Shown: positions 1 through 8,727, counted from the first letter of the stretch. The stretch is DNA of 64,000 nucleotides from Methylocystis rosea (GCF_003855495.1 NZ_CP034086.1:2517501-2581500); one strand, 5' to 3'. The notes: generated from the letters alone by a model not told the origin. Made by a program: numbers and translations.

Positions 1-53
1 CTGGAAAGGCGCCGCAGATCTCGCCGCGACGGGATTTTGCGCAAGGAACCGCT

Positions 54-1697
54 ATGACCGCTGGCGAAAAAGCCAAGCGACTTCTCCGCGCCGCGCTTGC
101 GGCCGCGACCCTGTCGGCGTTCGCCGCTCCCGCGGTCGCGGCGCAGTATCCGCCGCGCCGCGCCGAACTGTTCGACCCGCCGCCGCTGGTCGCGCTGTTT
201 GACGTGGTGCGCGTCCCCACGCGCGCGGCCTTGGACAATCCGAACTTCGCCGTCACGGACGCCGCGCCCGCCGCAGTTTTGCTCGACGTCGAGCTGCGCG
301 CCGAGCCTGTAAAATCGGACCCGCTCGACCTCGCCTGGAGCCTTCAGCCTGAGGAGAAGCGCGATCTCGCCGTGGCGCTCGAGGCCTGGGCGACGTCCGG
401 CGGCGCGGCTCTCGGGCCAGAACGCCATTGGCTGCGCGCGGCGCTGGCCACCGCCTACGCCGCTCGGGATCTCGCGCCTTTATGGATCGAGAATGGAGAA
501 TGGCGCGCCTCGGCTCGGGCCGCGCTCGCGCGCCTCGCGCTCGCGGCCGACGACGGGCTGGATCTTCGCGCCTATGCGGCGCCCGACGCAGAGAAGGCGG
601 CGCCCACGGCGGCGGACGAACTTGCTCTGTCGGAGGCCGTCGCCGCCTATGCGCTGCAGGCGCGCGGCGCCCGGATCGAGCCTGAGCGCATTTCGCGGCT
701 CGTCGGGGCGAAAACGACCCTCCCCGATCCGGCGCTGGCCGTGGCGGAAGTCGCCGGCGCGGGCGTAAACGCCGGCGACGCGCTACAGGCCTATAATCCC
801 ACGCATTATGGCTATCAGCAGCTGCGCGAAAAACTCATCGAGCTGAGAACGCAGCGCGCCAGCGCGCCGGCCTCTGACGGACTTTACGCCGCAGCCTCGG
901 GAACCGTCACCCAGAGCGACGTCCTGCCGCCCGCAAGCAAGTCCAAGCGGCGCCGCGCCGCCGGGCTCGCCAAAGCTTCAACCTCGCGAGTCGAAGCCGA
1001 AATCATCGCCAATATGGAGCGGTGGCGCTGGCTGCCGCGCGACCTCGGCGAAGAACGGGTCGAGGTGAATATTCCCGATTTCGAACTCGCCGTCGTGCGC
1101 AATGGCGAGGTGACGCATCGCACGCGCGTCATCGTTGGCAAAGAGGCGACTCCGACGCCGATCTTCTCCAACGCGCTGCAGTACCTCATCGTCAATCCGT
1201 ATTGGAACGTGCCGCCGTCGATCCTGAACAAGGAGATGCTGCCGAAAGCGAATGGCGACGTCGCCGCCATCGCGGCGAGCGGCTTCAACGTGTCCTATCG
1301 CGGCGGCAAGCTCGTGGTGCGCCAGCCGCCCGGCGAACGCAACGCGCTTGGGCGCATCAAATTCATGTTCCCGAACGATTTCTCGGTCTATTTGCACGAT
1401 ACGCCGTCGCGCAACCTGTTCTCCGCATCACATCGCGCCTTCAGCCATGGCTGCATGCGCGTCGACGCGCCGTTCGCATTCGCCGAAGCCGTGCTCGGCC
1501 CCGGCAGCGGCTGGTCGGAGAGCCGCGTACGCCGACTGATCGGCGGCTCGGAGCGCTACATCAATCTCGCCAAGCCGCTGCCTATCCACATCGAATATTT
1601 CACCGCCTATGTCGATGAAGGCGGGCGGATCGTGCTGCGCCCTGATCTCTACGGCTATTCGGCGCGGGTGCGGAAGGCTTTGGGGCTAGGCGCCTGA
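54..1697 (+). CDS. L,D-transpeptidase (YcbB-like, YkuD domain)
   Basis: Predicted periplasmic enzyme forming 3-3 cross-links in peptidoglycan or attaching proteins to it. The 547-residue product has an N-terminal signal-like hydrophobic segment (about residues 9-29, ending Ala-rich). A long helical region follows, then a C-terminal YkuD catalytic domain from about residue 320. The YkuD signature SHGCMRVD lies near residue 465 and contains the catalytic Cys and the His. The segment NPYWNVPPSI near residue 385 and the length of over 500 residues point to the large YcbB/LdtD type rather than small YkuD proteins. An AAGGAA ribosome site lies just upstream of the ATG. The 3' end overlaps the convergent methyltransferase gene by 12 bases. 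The family is clear; the physiological substrate is inferred. Confidence 0.88.
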   Translation: MTAGEKAKRLLRAALAAATLSAFAAPAVAAQYPPRRAELFDPPPLVALFDVVRVPTRAALDNPNFAVTDAAPAAVLLDVELRAEPVKSDPLDLAWSLQPEEKRDLAVALEAWATSGGAALGPERHWLRAALATAYAARDLAPLWIENGEWRASARAALARLALAADDGLDLRAYAAPDAEKAAPTAADELALSEAVAAYALQARGARIEPERISRLVGAKTTLPDPALAVAEVAGAGVNAGDALQAYNPTHYGYQQLREKLIELRTQRASAPASDGLYAAASGTVTQSDVLPPASKSKRRRAAGLAKASTSRVEAEIIANMERWRWLPRDLGEERVEVNIPDFELAVVRNGEVTHRTRVIVGKEATPTPIFSNALQYLIVNPYWNVPPSILNKEMLPKANGDVAAIAASGFNVSYRGGKLVVRQPPGERNALGRIKFMFPNDFSVYLHDTPSRNLFSASHRAFSHGCMRVDAPFAFAEAVLGPGSGWSESRVRRLIGGSERYINLAKPLPIHIEYFTAYVDEGGRIVLRPDLYGYSARVRKALGLGA

Positions 1698-2360
1698 ACC
1701 TTTCACCGTCGCCGAAAACAGCGCGGCGCAGCCGACCGTTTCAACGCGGACCGCGCTGAAGCGCTTTTCGAGTTCGCGCGTCAGCGTCGCCAAATCGTCC
1801 TGCGTATTCGAGAATACGCCCTTGGAATTATAGAACGCCATCAATCTCTGCGCGGCGAAGCTGCGCGCGACGCCGCCCTGCAGCAGCGTCGAGCCGAAGA
1901 CGACGGCGCCTGGCGACATCAACGGCGACAGACAATCGAAAGCGCGCGCCTTTGTCGCCATGTCGCCCGGCAGGCAATGCAGGAGATAATTGACGCCGAG
2001 CGAGTCGAATTTGGCGCCGTCAAAGTCGATCGTCTCCAGCACATTGCGCACATAGGTCTCCGGCTCGTAGCGGGCGATGCGCCGCGCCGAGAACTGCAGC
2101 GCATCGCGGTTTAAATCCATCAGCGCGATGCGCGGCGTCGGAGTGGGAAACCTGCAGCGATCGATAAAATAGCCGGTGCCGACGCCGACATCGAGATGAT
2201 TGCCGCTTATGTGTTGATCGTAATGGGCGAGCAGCCGCGGCGTCGGACATTTCCAGATCCAGCGATTGGACAGGCCGAGCACCAGCACATCGTAGATCGC
2301 GAGCATCTTCGGCGTGTAGACCGCCTGTCCGGCGTGAATTTGCTCGGTGGTGATCGGCAT
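1686..2360 (-). CDS. class I SAM-dependent methyltransferase
   Basis: Small (224-residue) Rossmann-fold methyltransferase. Motif I, LDVGVGTG, is at residues 57-64, followed by an acidic residue (MDLNRDAL) typical of SAM ribose binding, and YLLHCLPG is consistent with the post-II region. The reading frame stays open upstream, but the ATG at 2360 (MPITTEQ) is preferred because the upstream extension is low-complexity and would run into the divergent ABC-F gene. The substrate cannot be read from sequence; the general look (KxLAIYD, RxWxCP near the N-terminus) matches uncharacterised class I methyltransferases of Proteobacteria. About 100 bases separate it from the divergent gene at 2461. Confidence 0.75.
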   Translation of the reverse strand: MPITTEQIHAGQAVYTPKMLAIYDVLVLGLSNRWIWKCPTPRLLAHYDQHISGNHLDVGVGTGYFIDRCRFPTPTPRIALMDLNRDALQFSARRIARYEPETYVRNVLETIDFDGAKFDSLGVNYLLHCLPGDMATKARAFDCLSPLMSPGAVVFGSTLLQGGVARSFAAQRLMAFYNSKGVFSNTQDDLATLTRELEKRFSAVRVETVGCAALFSATVKGSGA

Positions 2361-2460
2361 CGCTCTCGCTCCGGAACTATCGGCGGCTTCGGGGGTGACA
2401 AGCGGCCCGCCTGCGTGGAAGAAGCTTATCTCATGTTCATAAGACGCCGCTAAGCTTCCA

Positions 2461-4272
2461 ATGGCCCCTCCGCCCCTCCTCGCCCTCCAGGGCGTCATGC
2501 TCACGCTCGGCGGGAAGCCGCTGCTGGAAGGCGCCGATTTCGCCGTCGCGACAGGCGCCCGGCTGTGCGTCGTCGGCCGCAACGGCTCGGGCAAATCAAC
2601 GCTGCTCAAGATCGCGGCCGGCGAAATTGAGCCGGATGCCGGCGTGCGTTTCCTGCAGCCCGGCGCATCGCTGCGCTATCTGCCGCAGGAGCCGGATTTT
2701 TCGGGCTTCGCCACGGCGCTTGCCTATGTCGAAGCTGGCCTCGGGCCGCTCGACGATCCTCACGTCGCCAGAACCCTTCTCAACGATCTGGGGCTCGAGG
2801 GGGACGAAAACCCCGCGCGCCTCTCGGGCGGCGAAGCGCGGCGGGCGGCGCTCGCCCGCGTTCTCGCGCCTGAGCCCGACATTTTGCTGCTCGACGAGCC
2901 GACGAACCACCTCGATCTGCCAACGATCCTGTGGCTCGAAGAAAGGCTCGCGACGTTGCGGTCGGCGCTCGTGCTCATCAGCCACGACCGCCGCTTTCTT
3001 CAGGATCTGACCCGGGAAACGCTTTGGATCGACCGCGGCCGCACGCGCCATCTGGCGCGTGGCTTCAAGGAATTCGAGGCCTGGCGCGATCGCGAATTGG
3101 AGGAAGAGGAAAAGCAGCAGCACAAGTTGGAGCGCAAGATCGTCGCCGAAGAACATTGGCTGCGCCACGGCGTTTCGGGGCGGCGCAAGCGCAACATGAA
3201 GCGACTCGGGGGGCTGCATCATCTGCGCGCGGAGCGCCGCGATCGCGTCATGCCGACCGGCGACGTGAAACTCGAAGCCAGCGAAGCGCAGCTTTCCGGC
3301 AAGCTTGTCATCGAGGCGATCAAGATCGGCAAGACCTATGGCGAACGCGTTATCGTCGAGAATTTCACGACGCGCATTCTGCGGGGCGACCGAATCGGAA
3401 TCATCGGCGCGAACGGCGCCGGCAAGACGACGCTCGTCAACATGCTGACCGGCGCGCTCGCGCCCGACAGCGGCAAGGTGAGATTAGGCGCCAATCTCGA
3501 AATGGCGACTCTCGAGCAAAGCCGCGCGAGTCTCGATCCGGGAACCACTTTGCAGGACGCGCTGACCGGCGGCGGCTCCGACACGATCGAGATCAATGGC
3601 GAGCGCCGTCACGTCATCGGCTATATGAAGGATTTCCTGTTCAAGCCAGAACAGGCGCGCACGCCCATCGGCAGGCTTTCGGGCGGCGAACGCGGACGCT
3701 TGCTGCTTGCGCGGGCGCTGGCGAAGCCGTCGAACCTCCTCGCGCTCGACGAACCCACGAACGACCTCGATCTCGAAACGCTCGATCTCTTAGAGGAAAT
3801 GCTCGCCGATTATCCCGGCACGCTGATCGTCGTCAGCCATGATCGCGATTTTCTCGACCGCGTCGCGACCAGCGTTTTGATGAGCGATGGCGACGGCCGC
3901 TGGATTGAATACGCCGGCGGCTATAGCGACATGGTCGCTCAGCGCGGCAAGGGCGTTGAGACGCGGGGCGTGATCGCCTCGGCGCGAGAGACGAAAGAAA
4001 AGCCCGCGCCGCGCGAGAAGGCGGCGGGCAAACAGAAGCTGTCCTTCAAGGACCAGCATGCGCTCGCGACCCTGCCCGGCAAGATCGACGCGTTGCGGGA
4101 GCAATGCGCGAAATTGCAGAGACTGCTTGACGACCCGGAGCTCTATGCGCGCGATCCGGGTAAATTCGCCAAGGCGAGCGAAGCATTCGCCGTGCTTCAA
4201 GCCGACATCGCCAAGGCAGAAGATGAGTGGCTCGCGCTCGAAATCAAGCGCGAGGAAGAGCGGTCAAACTAG
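2461..4272 (+). CDS. uup: ABC-F family ATPase (Uup-like)
   Basis: Soluble, duplicated ABC ATPase without membrane domains, 603 residues. Domain 1 has Walker A GRNGSGKST at residues 39-47, signature LSGGEARR and Walker B ILLLDEPTNHLD near residue 141. Domain 2 has Walker A GANGAGKTT near residue 317, signature LSGGERGR and Walker B LALDEPTNDLD near residue 427. A charged linker separates them, and a Lys/Glu-rich C-terminal extension (about 505-603) is probably coiled coil, as in Uup. ABC-F proteins act on ribosomes or, for Uup, on branched DNA/ribosome intermediates. The assignment to Uup rather than another ABC-F rests on the C-terminal extension. It is probably a single-gene unit. Confidence 0.85.
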   Translation: MAPPPLLALQGVMLTLGGKPLLEGADFAVATGARLCVVGRNGSGKSTLLKIAAGEIEPDAGVRFLQPGASLRYLPQEPDFSGFATALAYVEAGLGPLDDPHVARTLLNDLGLEGDENPARLSGGEARRAALARVLAPEPDILLLDEPTNHLDLPTILWLEERLATLRSALVLISHDRRFLQDLTRETLWIDRGRTRHLARGFKEFEAWRDRELEEEEKQQHKLERKIVAEEHWLRHGVSGRRKRNMKRLGGLHHLRAERRDRVMPTGDVKLEASEAQLSGKLVIEAIKIGKTYGERVIVENFTTRILRGDRIGIIGANGAGKTTLVNMLTGALAPDSGKVRLGANLEMATLEQSRASLDPGTTLQDALTGGGSDTIEINGERRHVIGYMKDFLFKPEQARTPIGRLSGGERGRLLLARALAKPSNLLALDEPTNDLDLETLDLLEEMLADYPGTLIVVSHDRDFLDRVATSVLMSDGDGRWIEYAGGYSDMVAQRGKGVETRGVIASARETKEKPAPREKAAGKQKLSFKDQHALATLPGKIDALREQCAKLQRLLDDPELYARDPGKFAKASEAFAVLQADIAKAEDEWLALEIKREEERSN

Positions 4273-4337
4273 AAGAATTCCGCTCTACAGAAGTCGGCAC
4301 AATGGAAGTCTTCCATGCGAAGTTTTGCCGCTCGTTA

Positions 4338-4366
4338 TTGATGATCGAAAACAGCATAGCTAGATG
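4338..4366 (+). promoter_or_regulatory. candidate sigma70-type promoter for pseudoazurin
   Basis: TTGATG and TAGATG are separated by exactly 17 bases, about 85 bases upstream of the pseudoazurin start, in a stretch more AT-rich than its surroundings. Seen by eye only. An FNR box was considered here but only one half-site (TTGAT) is present. Confidence 0.35.
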
Positions 4367-4450
4367 TCGGGCTCTCTTCCAAGAGAAGCGCCGTTGCACA
4401 GAAATTTGCATTGGCGCGTCAACTAATAATAGTTCCAGGGAGAAAGCTTC

Positions 4451-4912
4451 GTGACACGCGCATATCTCACCTTCGGCCGCCGTTTCGGCGCGACGGCTTT
4501 GGCTCTTGCGATCCTCGTCGGATGGTCGCGCCCTTCGATGGCGGGCGAAACCGTCGAGATCAAAATGCTCAACAAGGGTGCGGATCGTTACATGGTGTTC
4601 GAGCCGGAGGTCGTGCGGATCAAACCGGGCGACACGATTAAATTCGTCGCGGCCGACAAGGGGCACAACGCCGTCACCATAAAGGAGTTGCTCCCCTCGG
4701 GCGCGGAGCCATTCCGCGGCAAGATCAATGAGGAATTGGCGATCACGCTGTCCACGCCCGGCGTCTATGGCTTCCGTTGCGATCCGCACTACACGCTGGG
4801 AATGGTCGGCGTTGTCATCGTCGGAGAGCCGACCAATCTCGACGCCGCCAAGCAGGCGAAGCTGCCCGGCAAGGCGGGCGAGGTCATGACGAAACTTCTG
4901 GGGAGCCTCTGA
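4451..4912 (+). CDS. pseudoazurin (type 1 blue copper protein)
   Basis: Periplasmic electron carrier of the cupredoxin family, 153 residues with a Sec signal peptide ending at about residue 31 (PSMA-GET). The four type 1 copper ligands are visible: His72 in GHNAV, Cys110 and His113 in RCDPHY, and Met118 in LGMVG. The spacing Cys-x2-His-x4-Met is that of pseudoazurin. The start is a GTG with an AGGGAGAAA ribosome site 7-8 bases before it. Pseudoazurins donate electrons to copper nitrite reductase or other periplasmic reductases; no such partner lies beside it here, so its acceptor is unknown. Confidence 0.93.
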   Translation: MTRAYLTFGRRFGATALALAILVGWSRPSMAGETVEIKMLNKGADRYMVFEPEVVRIKPGDTIKFVAADKGHNAVTIKELLPSGAEPFRGKINEELAITLSTPGVYGFRCDPHYTLGMVGVVIVGEPTNLDAAKQAKLPGKAGEVMTKLLGSL

Positions 4913-4960
4913 GTCTTCGCGCCTAAATGCGGCGTTGGCGAACGTCCAATCAGCCGCAAC

Positions 4961-4994
4961 GAGAGAGGCTTTCGCCGCGGCGAAAGCCTCTCTC
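4961..4994. terminator. 34-base perfect palindrome, likely bidirectional terminator
   Basis: Positions 4961-4977 are the exact reverse complement of 4978-4994, centred on CCGCGG. It lies between the 3' ends of the convergent pseudoazurin and MFS genes, where a shared terminator is expected. No U-tract follows on either strand, so termination by this hairpin alone is not certain. Confidence 0.55.
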
Positions 4995-5023
4995 CAGAAC
5001 TGAGAAATGGCTGGAACGAGACA

Positions 5024-6343
5024 TCAGGCGCGAAGAAATCGAAAGCCGACCCTGCCGATGCGGAGAATCAGCAAAGCCGCGATCAGCGGTCCCAGGGCGA
5101 GCGCGAGTAGCGCGTCAGAAAATTCGCCCGTCGCGCCTTTGACGAGACCGACGAGATACGGCCCGGCAAAACCCGAGATATTGCCGATCGAATTTATCAC
5201 CGCGACGCCGACCACGGCGTCGCCCGTTCCGAGCGCCAGCGTCGTGAAGCTCCAGAAGGTCGGCAGCGCCGCGATCGCGCCCACGGCGGCGACAGAAAGC
5301 GCGATCATCGACAGCAACGGCGTCGGCGCATAGGCGGCGCAGGCCAGCCCGATTGCGCCGACGACGCCGGCGAGCGCCGTGTGGCCGACGGTCTCACGCC
5401 GCCGGTCGGAGCTGCGGCTCCAGGCCCACATCGCCAGCGCGGCGCAAATATAAGGAATTGACGCCAGCAAACTCGTGGCGATGACGCCGAATCCGAAAGC
5501 CTTGATGATTTGCGGGAGCCAGAAGCTCAAGCCGTAGAGCGCGATGACGATCCCGAAATAGGCGACGCCGAGAATCAGAATACGCACATCCTTGAGCGCG
5601 CGCCAATGGTCGCCATGATCGCGCCCGGCCTCGCGCTCGAGCACGGCGCGCAACGACGCCTTTTCGCCGGACGTGAGCCATTTCGCGGACTGAGGTCCGT
5701 CAGGCAGATAGAAAAAACAGAACACCCCGAGAATGATCGACGGCAACGCCTCCATCAGGAACAGCCAGCGCCAGCCGCTGATCCCGCCGACGCCGTTCAG
5801 CGAGGCGAGGATGAATCCCGAGATCGGCGATCCGATCGCGCTGGCAAGAGGAACCGCAATCAGGAAGCTGGCGAGAACGCGCGCGCGCTGGGCGGCGGGA
5901 ATCCAATAGGTGAGATAGAGAATGACGCCCGGCGCGAAACCGGCTTCCATCACGCCGAGCAGCAGACGCAATACAACGAAGCTCGCCTCGCTCCAGATGA
6001 AGGCGGTGAGCGCGGAAACAAGGCCCCAACTCACCATGATGCGCGCAATCCAAAGGCGCGCGCCGACGCGATGCATGATGTAATTGCTCGGCGCTTCGAA
6101 CAGGCAATAGCCGATAAAGAAAACCCCGGCGGCCCAGCCGAAGAATTCCGGCGTGAAGCCAAGTTCGGCATTCATTGTCAGGGCGGCGAAGCCAATGTTC
6201 ACGCGGTCGAGATAGGCGACGATAAAAGCCGTGACGAGAAACGGAATCAGTCGCCGCGCCACTTTCGCGACGACGCGGTCGGCGTCGACGGTTTCATGCG
6301 GCGCGCCGAGCTTGGGGGGCGCTGCGACGGCCGCATCCGACAT
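5024..6343 (-). CDS. MFS transporter, anion:cation symporter type
   Basis: Inner-membrane carrier of 439 residues with about 12 hydrophobic helices in two six-helix halves. The N-terminal half has YLDRVNIGFA in helix 1, characteristic of the ACS (tartrate/phthalate/glucarate-type) MFS group, and the pattern FLIGYCLFEAPSNYIMHRVGAR in helix 2 also matches that group (the sequence here reads FFIGYCLFE). These carriers usually import organic acids by proton symport. The methyltransferase gene ends 3 bases beyond its start, so the two may be co-transcribed with the nitroreductase gene upstream. The substrate is unknown. Confidence 0.85.
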   Translation of the reverse strand: MSDAAVAAPPKLGAPHETVDADRVVAKVARRLIPFLVTAFIVAYLDRVNIGFAALTMNAELGFTPEFFGWAAGVFFIGYCLFEAPSNYIMHRVGARLWIARIMVSWGLVSALTAFIWSEASFVVLRLLLGVMEAGFAPGVILYLTYWIPAAQRARVLASFLIAVPLASAIGSPISGFILASLNGVGGISGWRWLFLMEALPSIILGVFCFFYLPDGPQSAKWLTSGEKASLRAVLEREAGRDHGDHWRALKDVRILILGVAYFGIVIALYGLSFWLPQIIKAFGFGVIATSLLASIPYICAALAMWAWSRSSDRRRETVGHTALAGVVGAIGLACAAYAPTPLLSMIALSVAAVGAIAALPTFWSFTTLALGTGDAVVGVAVINSIGNISGFAGPYLVGLVKGATGEFSDALLALALGPLIAALLILRIGRVGFRFLRA

Positions 6344-6346
6344 AAG

Positions 6347-7054
6347 TTAAGCCCGCTCAAAGCGCATGAGATGGTGCCAGCGATGCGGAACGCCGCCCGG
6401 CAAGCGCTTGAGACCTGCCGCGCGCGCCTGCTGCTCCAGAAGCGATAATGGCTCCGGATAGTCGCTTGTCGAGACATGATCGAAAATCGCGTCCTTCTCA
6501 GCTCGCGATAGGCCGGTCCAGTCCTTCTCGATCCAGGCGAAATAATGCCTCAGATAGTCATCGCGCGTTTCGTCTTCCTCGCGCATCGTGTCAACCAGCA
6601 ACAGCAATCCGCCCGGCGCGAGCGCGCGCGATGCGCGGCGGAAGAATTCCGCTTTGTCCTCGGTCGACAAGTGATGCAGAACGAAACTGCTGTGGAGGAC
6701 ATCATAGGAGACGCCATCGGAAAGAGCCGACAGCATGTCGCTGTGCGAGAGCTGCACGGGGCATGGCAGAGATTTCAGATTTTCGGCTGCGAGCGCGAGC
6801 GCGGTGTCCGAAAGATCGATCCCCTTGTAGCTTGCCGGCGGGATGCGGCGCAGAATCGGCGCAAAGACATGCGCATCGCCACAACCGAGATCGAGCAGAG
6901 AAAAGGCGCGCCCCTCGAAGCGCTCGCGCAAGGCGCGCTCGACCTCTTCGCCGAGCGCCGCATGGAACATGAAATCTTTGACGACGACTTTTTCATAGGT
7001 GTCCCAGAGATCGAAAATCTCGCCTGAGTATGCGCTCTTTACATCGGCGTTCAT
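6347..7054 (-). CDS. class I SAM-dependent methyltransferase
   Basis: About 235 residues with motif I LLDLGCGDAHVF near residue 48 and the post-I acidic residue in YKGIDLSD. DVLHSSFVLHHL and GGLLLLVDTMRE match methyltransferase motifs II and III. The frame also allows a GTG at 7081 overlapping the upstream nitroreductase stop. The ATG at 7054 is chosen because GAGAAAAAGG precedes it by about 8 bases, while the GTG has no ribosome site. It follows the nitroreductase gene with the same orientation and a minimal gap, suggesting co-transcription. The substrate is unknown. Confidence 0.75.
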   Translation of the reverse strand: MNADVKSAYSGEIFDLWDTYEKVVVKDFMFHAALGEEVERALRERFEGRAFSLLDLGCGDAHVFAPILRRIPPASYKGIDLSDTALALAAENLKSLPCPVQLSHSDMLSALSDGVSYDVLHSSFVLHHLSTEDKAEFFRRASRALAPGGLLLLVDTMREEDETRDDYLRHYFAWIEKDWTGLSRAEKDAIFDHVSTSDYPEPLSLLEQQARAAGLKRLPGGVPHRWHHLMRFERA

Positions 7055-7077
7055 AAGCCAGCCTTTTTCTCGTCGAT

Positions 7078-7929
7078 TCACTTAAGAGCGAAGCCGAGCG
7101 CGTTGAGGGCTTCGCGAATGCGGTCGCGACCGCTCAACGCCTCCGGACCGCGCACACGCGACAGCGCCTGACGAATCCACCCCTGATCCGGCAGCCCCTG
7201 CTCCTTCTGAAATTCCTTGAACTTTTCATCGAGCGTTTCGATCGCCTCGCGCTGCGCATCGCCCCATTCATATTGCTCGTGATGAAGCACGGCCCCTTGA
7301 CCGAGACGAGGCTTAACGGCGGCGTTGGCGGCCGGATCAGGAACGCCGACGACCATGCCGAAGACGGCGAAGACGTTCGGCGGCAGATTCAATTCCTTGG
7401 CGACCTCTTCCGGCTTGTTGCGCATGGCGCCGATATAGCAGCAGCCCAGGCCGATCGATTCAAGCGCGCTGACCGCGTTCTGCGCGGCGAGCGCGGCGTC
7501 GACCACGCCGGTCAGGAACAATTCGAAATACGAGAGTCCGGCGCCATCACGCCCTTTCTCGCGCCCGAGATTTTCGAGCCGCGCGAGATCGCAGAGCCAG
7601 ACGAGAAACAGCGGGGCGTGATGGACGTGCTTCTGGCCGCCGGCAAGATCGGCGAGACGGGTCTTGCGCGCCTCGTCCTGCACCGCGACGACGCTCCAGA
7701 CTTGCAGATTCGACGATGTGGAGGCCGACTGCGCGGCCGCGACGATGATCTCCAGCGCGCCTTCCGGTAGCGGCTCGGGCAGAAAGTTCCGATGCGAACG
7801 ATGCGCCAGAATGAGATCGAGCGTGTCGTTCCACTGCTTGGGCTTTGGCGAATCGTCGCGGCGATAGCGTTCAAACATCGCCGCCGCGCCGCGCGGATCG
7901 AAGGGTTGCGGGCTCAAAGGCTTGTTCAT
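7078..7929 (-). CDS. nitroreductase family flavoprotein (NfsA/FRP-like)
   Basis: 283-residue FMN-dependent NAD(P)H oxidoreductase of the nitroreductase fold. RSHRNFLPEPLPEGALE near residue 43 carries the FMN-phosphate-binding Arg pattern, SASTSSNLQVWSVVAV the FMN-ring region, and GLGCCYIGAMRN plus NVFAVFGMVVGVPD are typical of the NfsA/FRP branch. The family reduces quinones, nitro compounds or flavins. It is the first gene of a probable three-gene unit with the methyltransferase and the MFS carrier. Its promoter must lie in the short region shared with the divergent toxin gene. Confidence 0.85.
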   Translation of the reverse strand: MNKPLSPQPFDPRGAAAMFERYRRDDSPKPKQWNDTLDLILAHRSHRNFLPEPLPEGALEIIVAAAQSASTSSNLQVWSVVAVQDEARKTRLADLAGGQKHVHHAPLFLVWLCDLARLENLGREKGRDGAGLSYFELFLTGVVDAALAAQNAVSALESIGLGCCYIGAMRNKPEEVAKELNLPPNVFAVFGMVVGVPDPAANAAVKPRLGQGAVLHHEQYEWGDAQREAIETLDEKFKEFQKEQGLPDQGWIRQALSRVRGPEALSGRDRIREALNALGFALK

Positions 7930-7984
7930 GGGCTTCCTTTAGGCGGGTTGCTCTGCTGGCGCAACATTCCGCCCTGTCGCTTTG

Positions 7985-8015
7985 TTGACTCCGTTGTATA
8001 TTATGGAAATATACA
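7985..8015 (+). promoter_or_regulatory. promoter and inverted-repeat operator of the brnTA module
   Basis: TTGACT (7985-7990) is 17 bases from AATATA (8008-8013). Over it lies an 8-base inverted repeat, TGTATATT (7995-8002) and AATATACA (8008-8015), with a 5-base spacer. BrnA-type antitoxins are known to repress their own operons, so this is the likely operator. The distance implies a transcript starting at or next to the toxin ATG at 8019. Confidence 0.5.
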
Positions 8016-8018
8016 CAA

Positions 8019-8321
8019 ATGGTCAATTTCGAGCATGTCGCCGGTTTCGAATGGGACCATGGCAACGCGCGCAAGAGCGTCGAAAAACACGACGTGAGCC
8101 AAGCGGAGGCTGAGCAGATTTTTGCCAATGATCCGCTGATCGTGACGGACGACTTGGCACACAACGAGAGCGAGCCACGCTATCACGCCCTCGGTCGAAC
8201 GGACGCATCTCGATTGCTGCATGTCACATTCACGCTGCGCTCAAACGGGACGCGCATTCGAGTTATCTCCGCCCGCGATATGAGTCGCAAGGAACGACAA
8301 CGCTATGAGCAAGACGACTAA
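8019..8321 (+). CDS. brnT: BrnT family toxin (type II TA ribonuclease)
   Basis: 100-residue protein of the BrnT/DUF497 family: FEWDHGNARKSVEKHDVS near the N-terminus, then AEQIFANDPLIVTDD, and the C-terminal TLRSNGTRIRVISARDMSRKERQRYE, which carries the conserved Arg/His-type RNase residues (ISARxMSxKERxxYE). Family members cut RNA and arrest growth. No Shine-Dalgarno sequence precedes the ATG, so the message may be leaderless. Its 3' end overlaps the antitoxin gene by 17 bases, the usual toxin-first order of brnTA. Confidence 0.88.
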   Translation: MVNFEHVAGFEWDHGNARKSVEKHDVSQAEAEQIFANDPLIVTDDLAHNESEPRYHALGRTDASRLLHVTFTLRSNGTRIRVISARDMSRKERQRYEQDD

Positions 8322-8568
8322 GACTCCGCCGCCGACGTTCGCAACCGAAGCAGACGAACGTGCTTATTGGGAAAGTCACGACTCCGCGGAACATGTCGAC
8401 TGGAGCAAGGCGAAGCGCGTTCGAATGCCGAATCTCAAACCGTCGACAACCTCGATTTCCCTGCGGCTTCCGATCAGTCTGCTCGAGCAGATAAAGATCG
8501 CAGCCAATAAACGCGACGTGCCCTATCAGTCGCTCATAAAAATCTGGCTCGCAGAAAAGGTCCGCTGA
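8305..8568 (+). CDS. brnA: BrnA/CopG-type antitoxin
   Basis: 87-residue antitoxin. The C-terminal half reads as a ribbon-helix-helix DNA-binding domain (STTSISLRLPISLLEQIKIA, then a second helix with YQSLIKIWLAEKV), preceded by a flexible N-terminal segment that would bind the toxin. It overlaps brnT and is presumably translated with it. Expected roles are neutralising BrnT and, with it, repressing the promoter at 7985-8015. Such modules often move horizontally, but no mobility gene is seen beside it. Confidence 0.85.
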   Translation: MSKTTKTPPPTFATEADERAYWESHDSAEHVDWSKAKRVRMPNLKPSTTSISLRLPISLLEQIKIAANKRDVPYQSLIKIWLAEKVR

Positions 8569-8603
8569 ACGACAAAAAGTCGGCTGAGCTACGCTTGGCG
8601 CGC

Positions 8604-8709
8604 GTCATTCCCGGCAGGCCGAAGGCCTGACCGGGAACCCAGAGCGTTGTTCGAGATGTTTGTTGTGACTCTGGATTCCCGATCGCGCAAAACGCGCGTC
8701 GGGAATGAC
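8604..8709. repeat. intergenic palindromic repeat element
   Basis: The outer 10 bases, GTCATTCCCG (8604-8613) and CGGGAATGAC (8700-8709), are inverted repeats. Inside are a second short palindrome (CAGGCCGAAGGCCTG, around 8615-8629) and CCCAGAG/CTCTGG arms. It fills the gap between brnA and the convergent gck. Dispersed elements of this form, beginning with GTCATTCCCG, are common in alphaproteobacterial genomes; only one copy is visible in this window. Confidence 0.6.
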
Positions 8710-8727
8710 ATTCGGCCAGATGCGTAT

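Noticed and set aside
4338..4352. Possible FNR box before pseudoazurin
   Set aside because: Only one half-site (TTGAT) is present; the second half lacks the required ATCAA.
7995..8015. Reading the inverted repeat upstream of brnT as a terminator of the nitroreductase gene
   Set aside because: It is AT-rich with an 8-base arm and lies at the 5' end of both flanking genes, so an operator is more likely.
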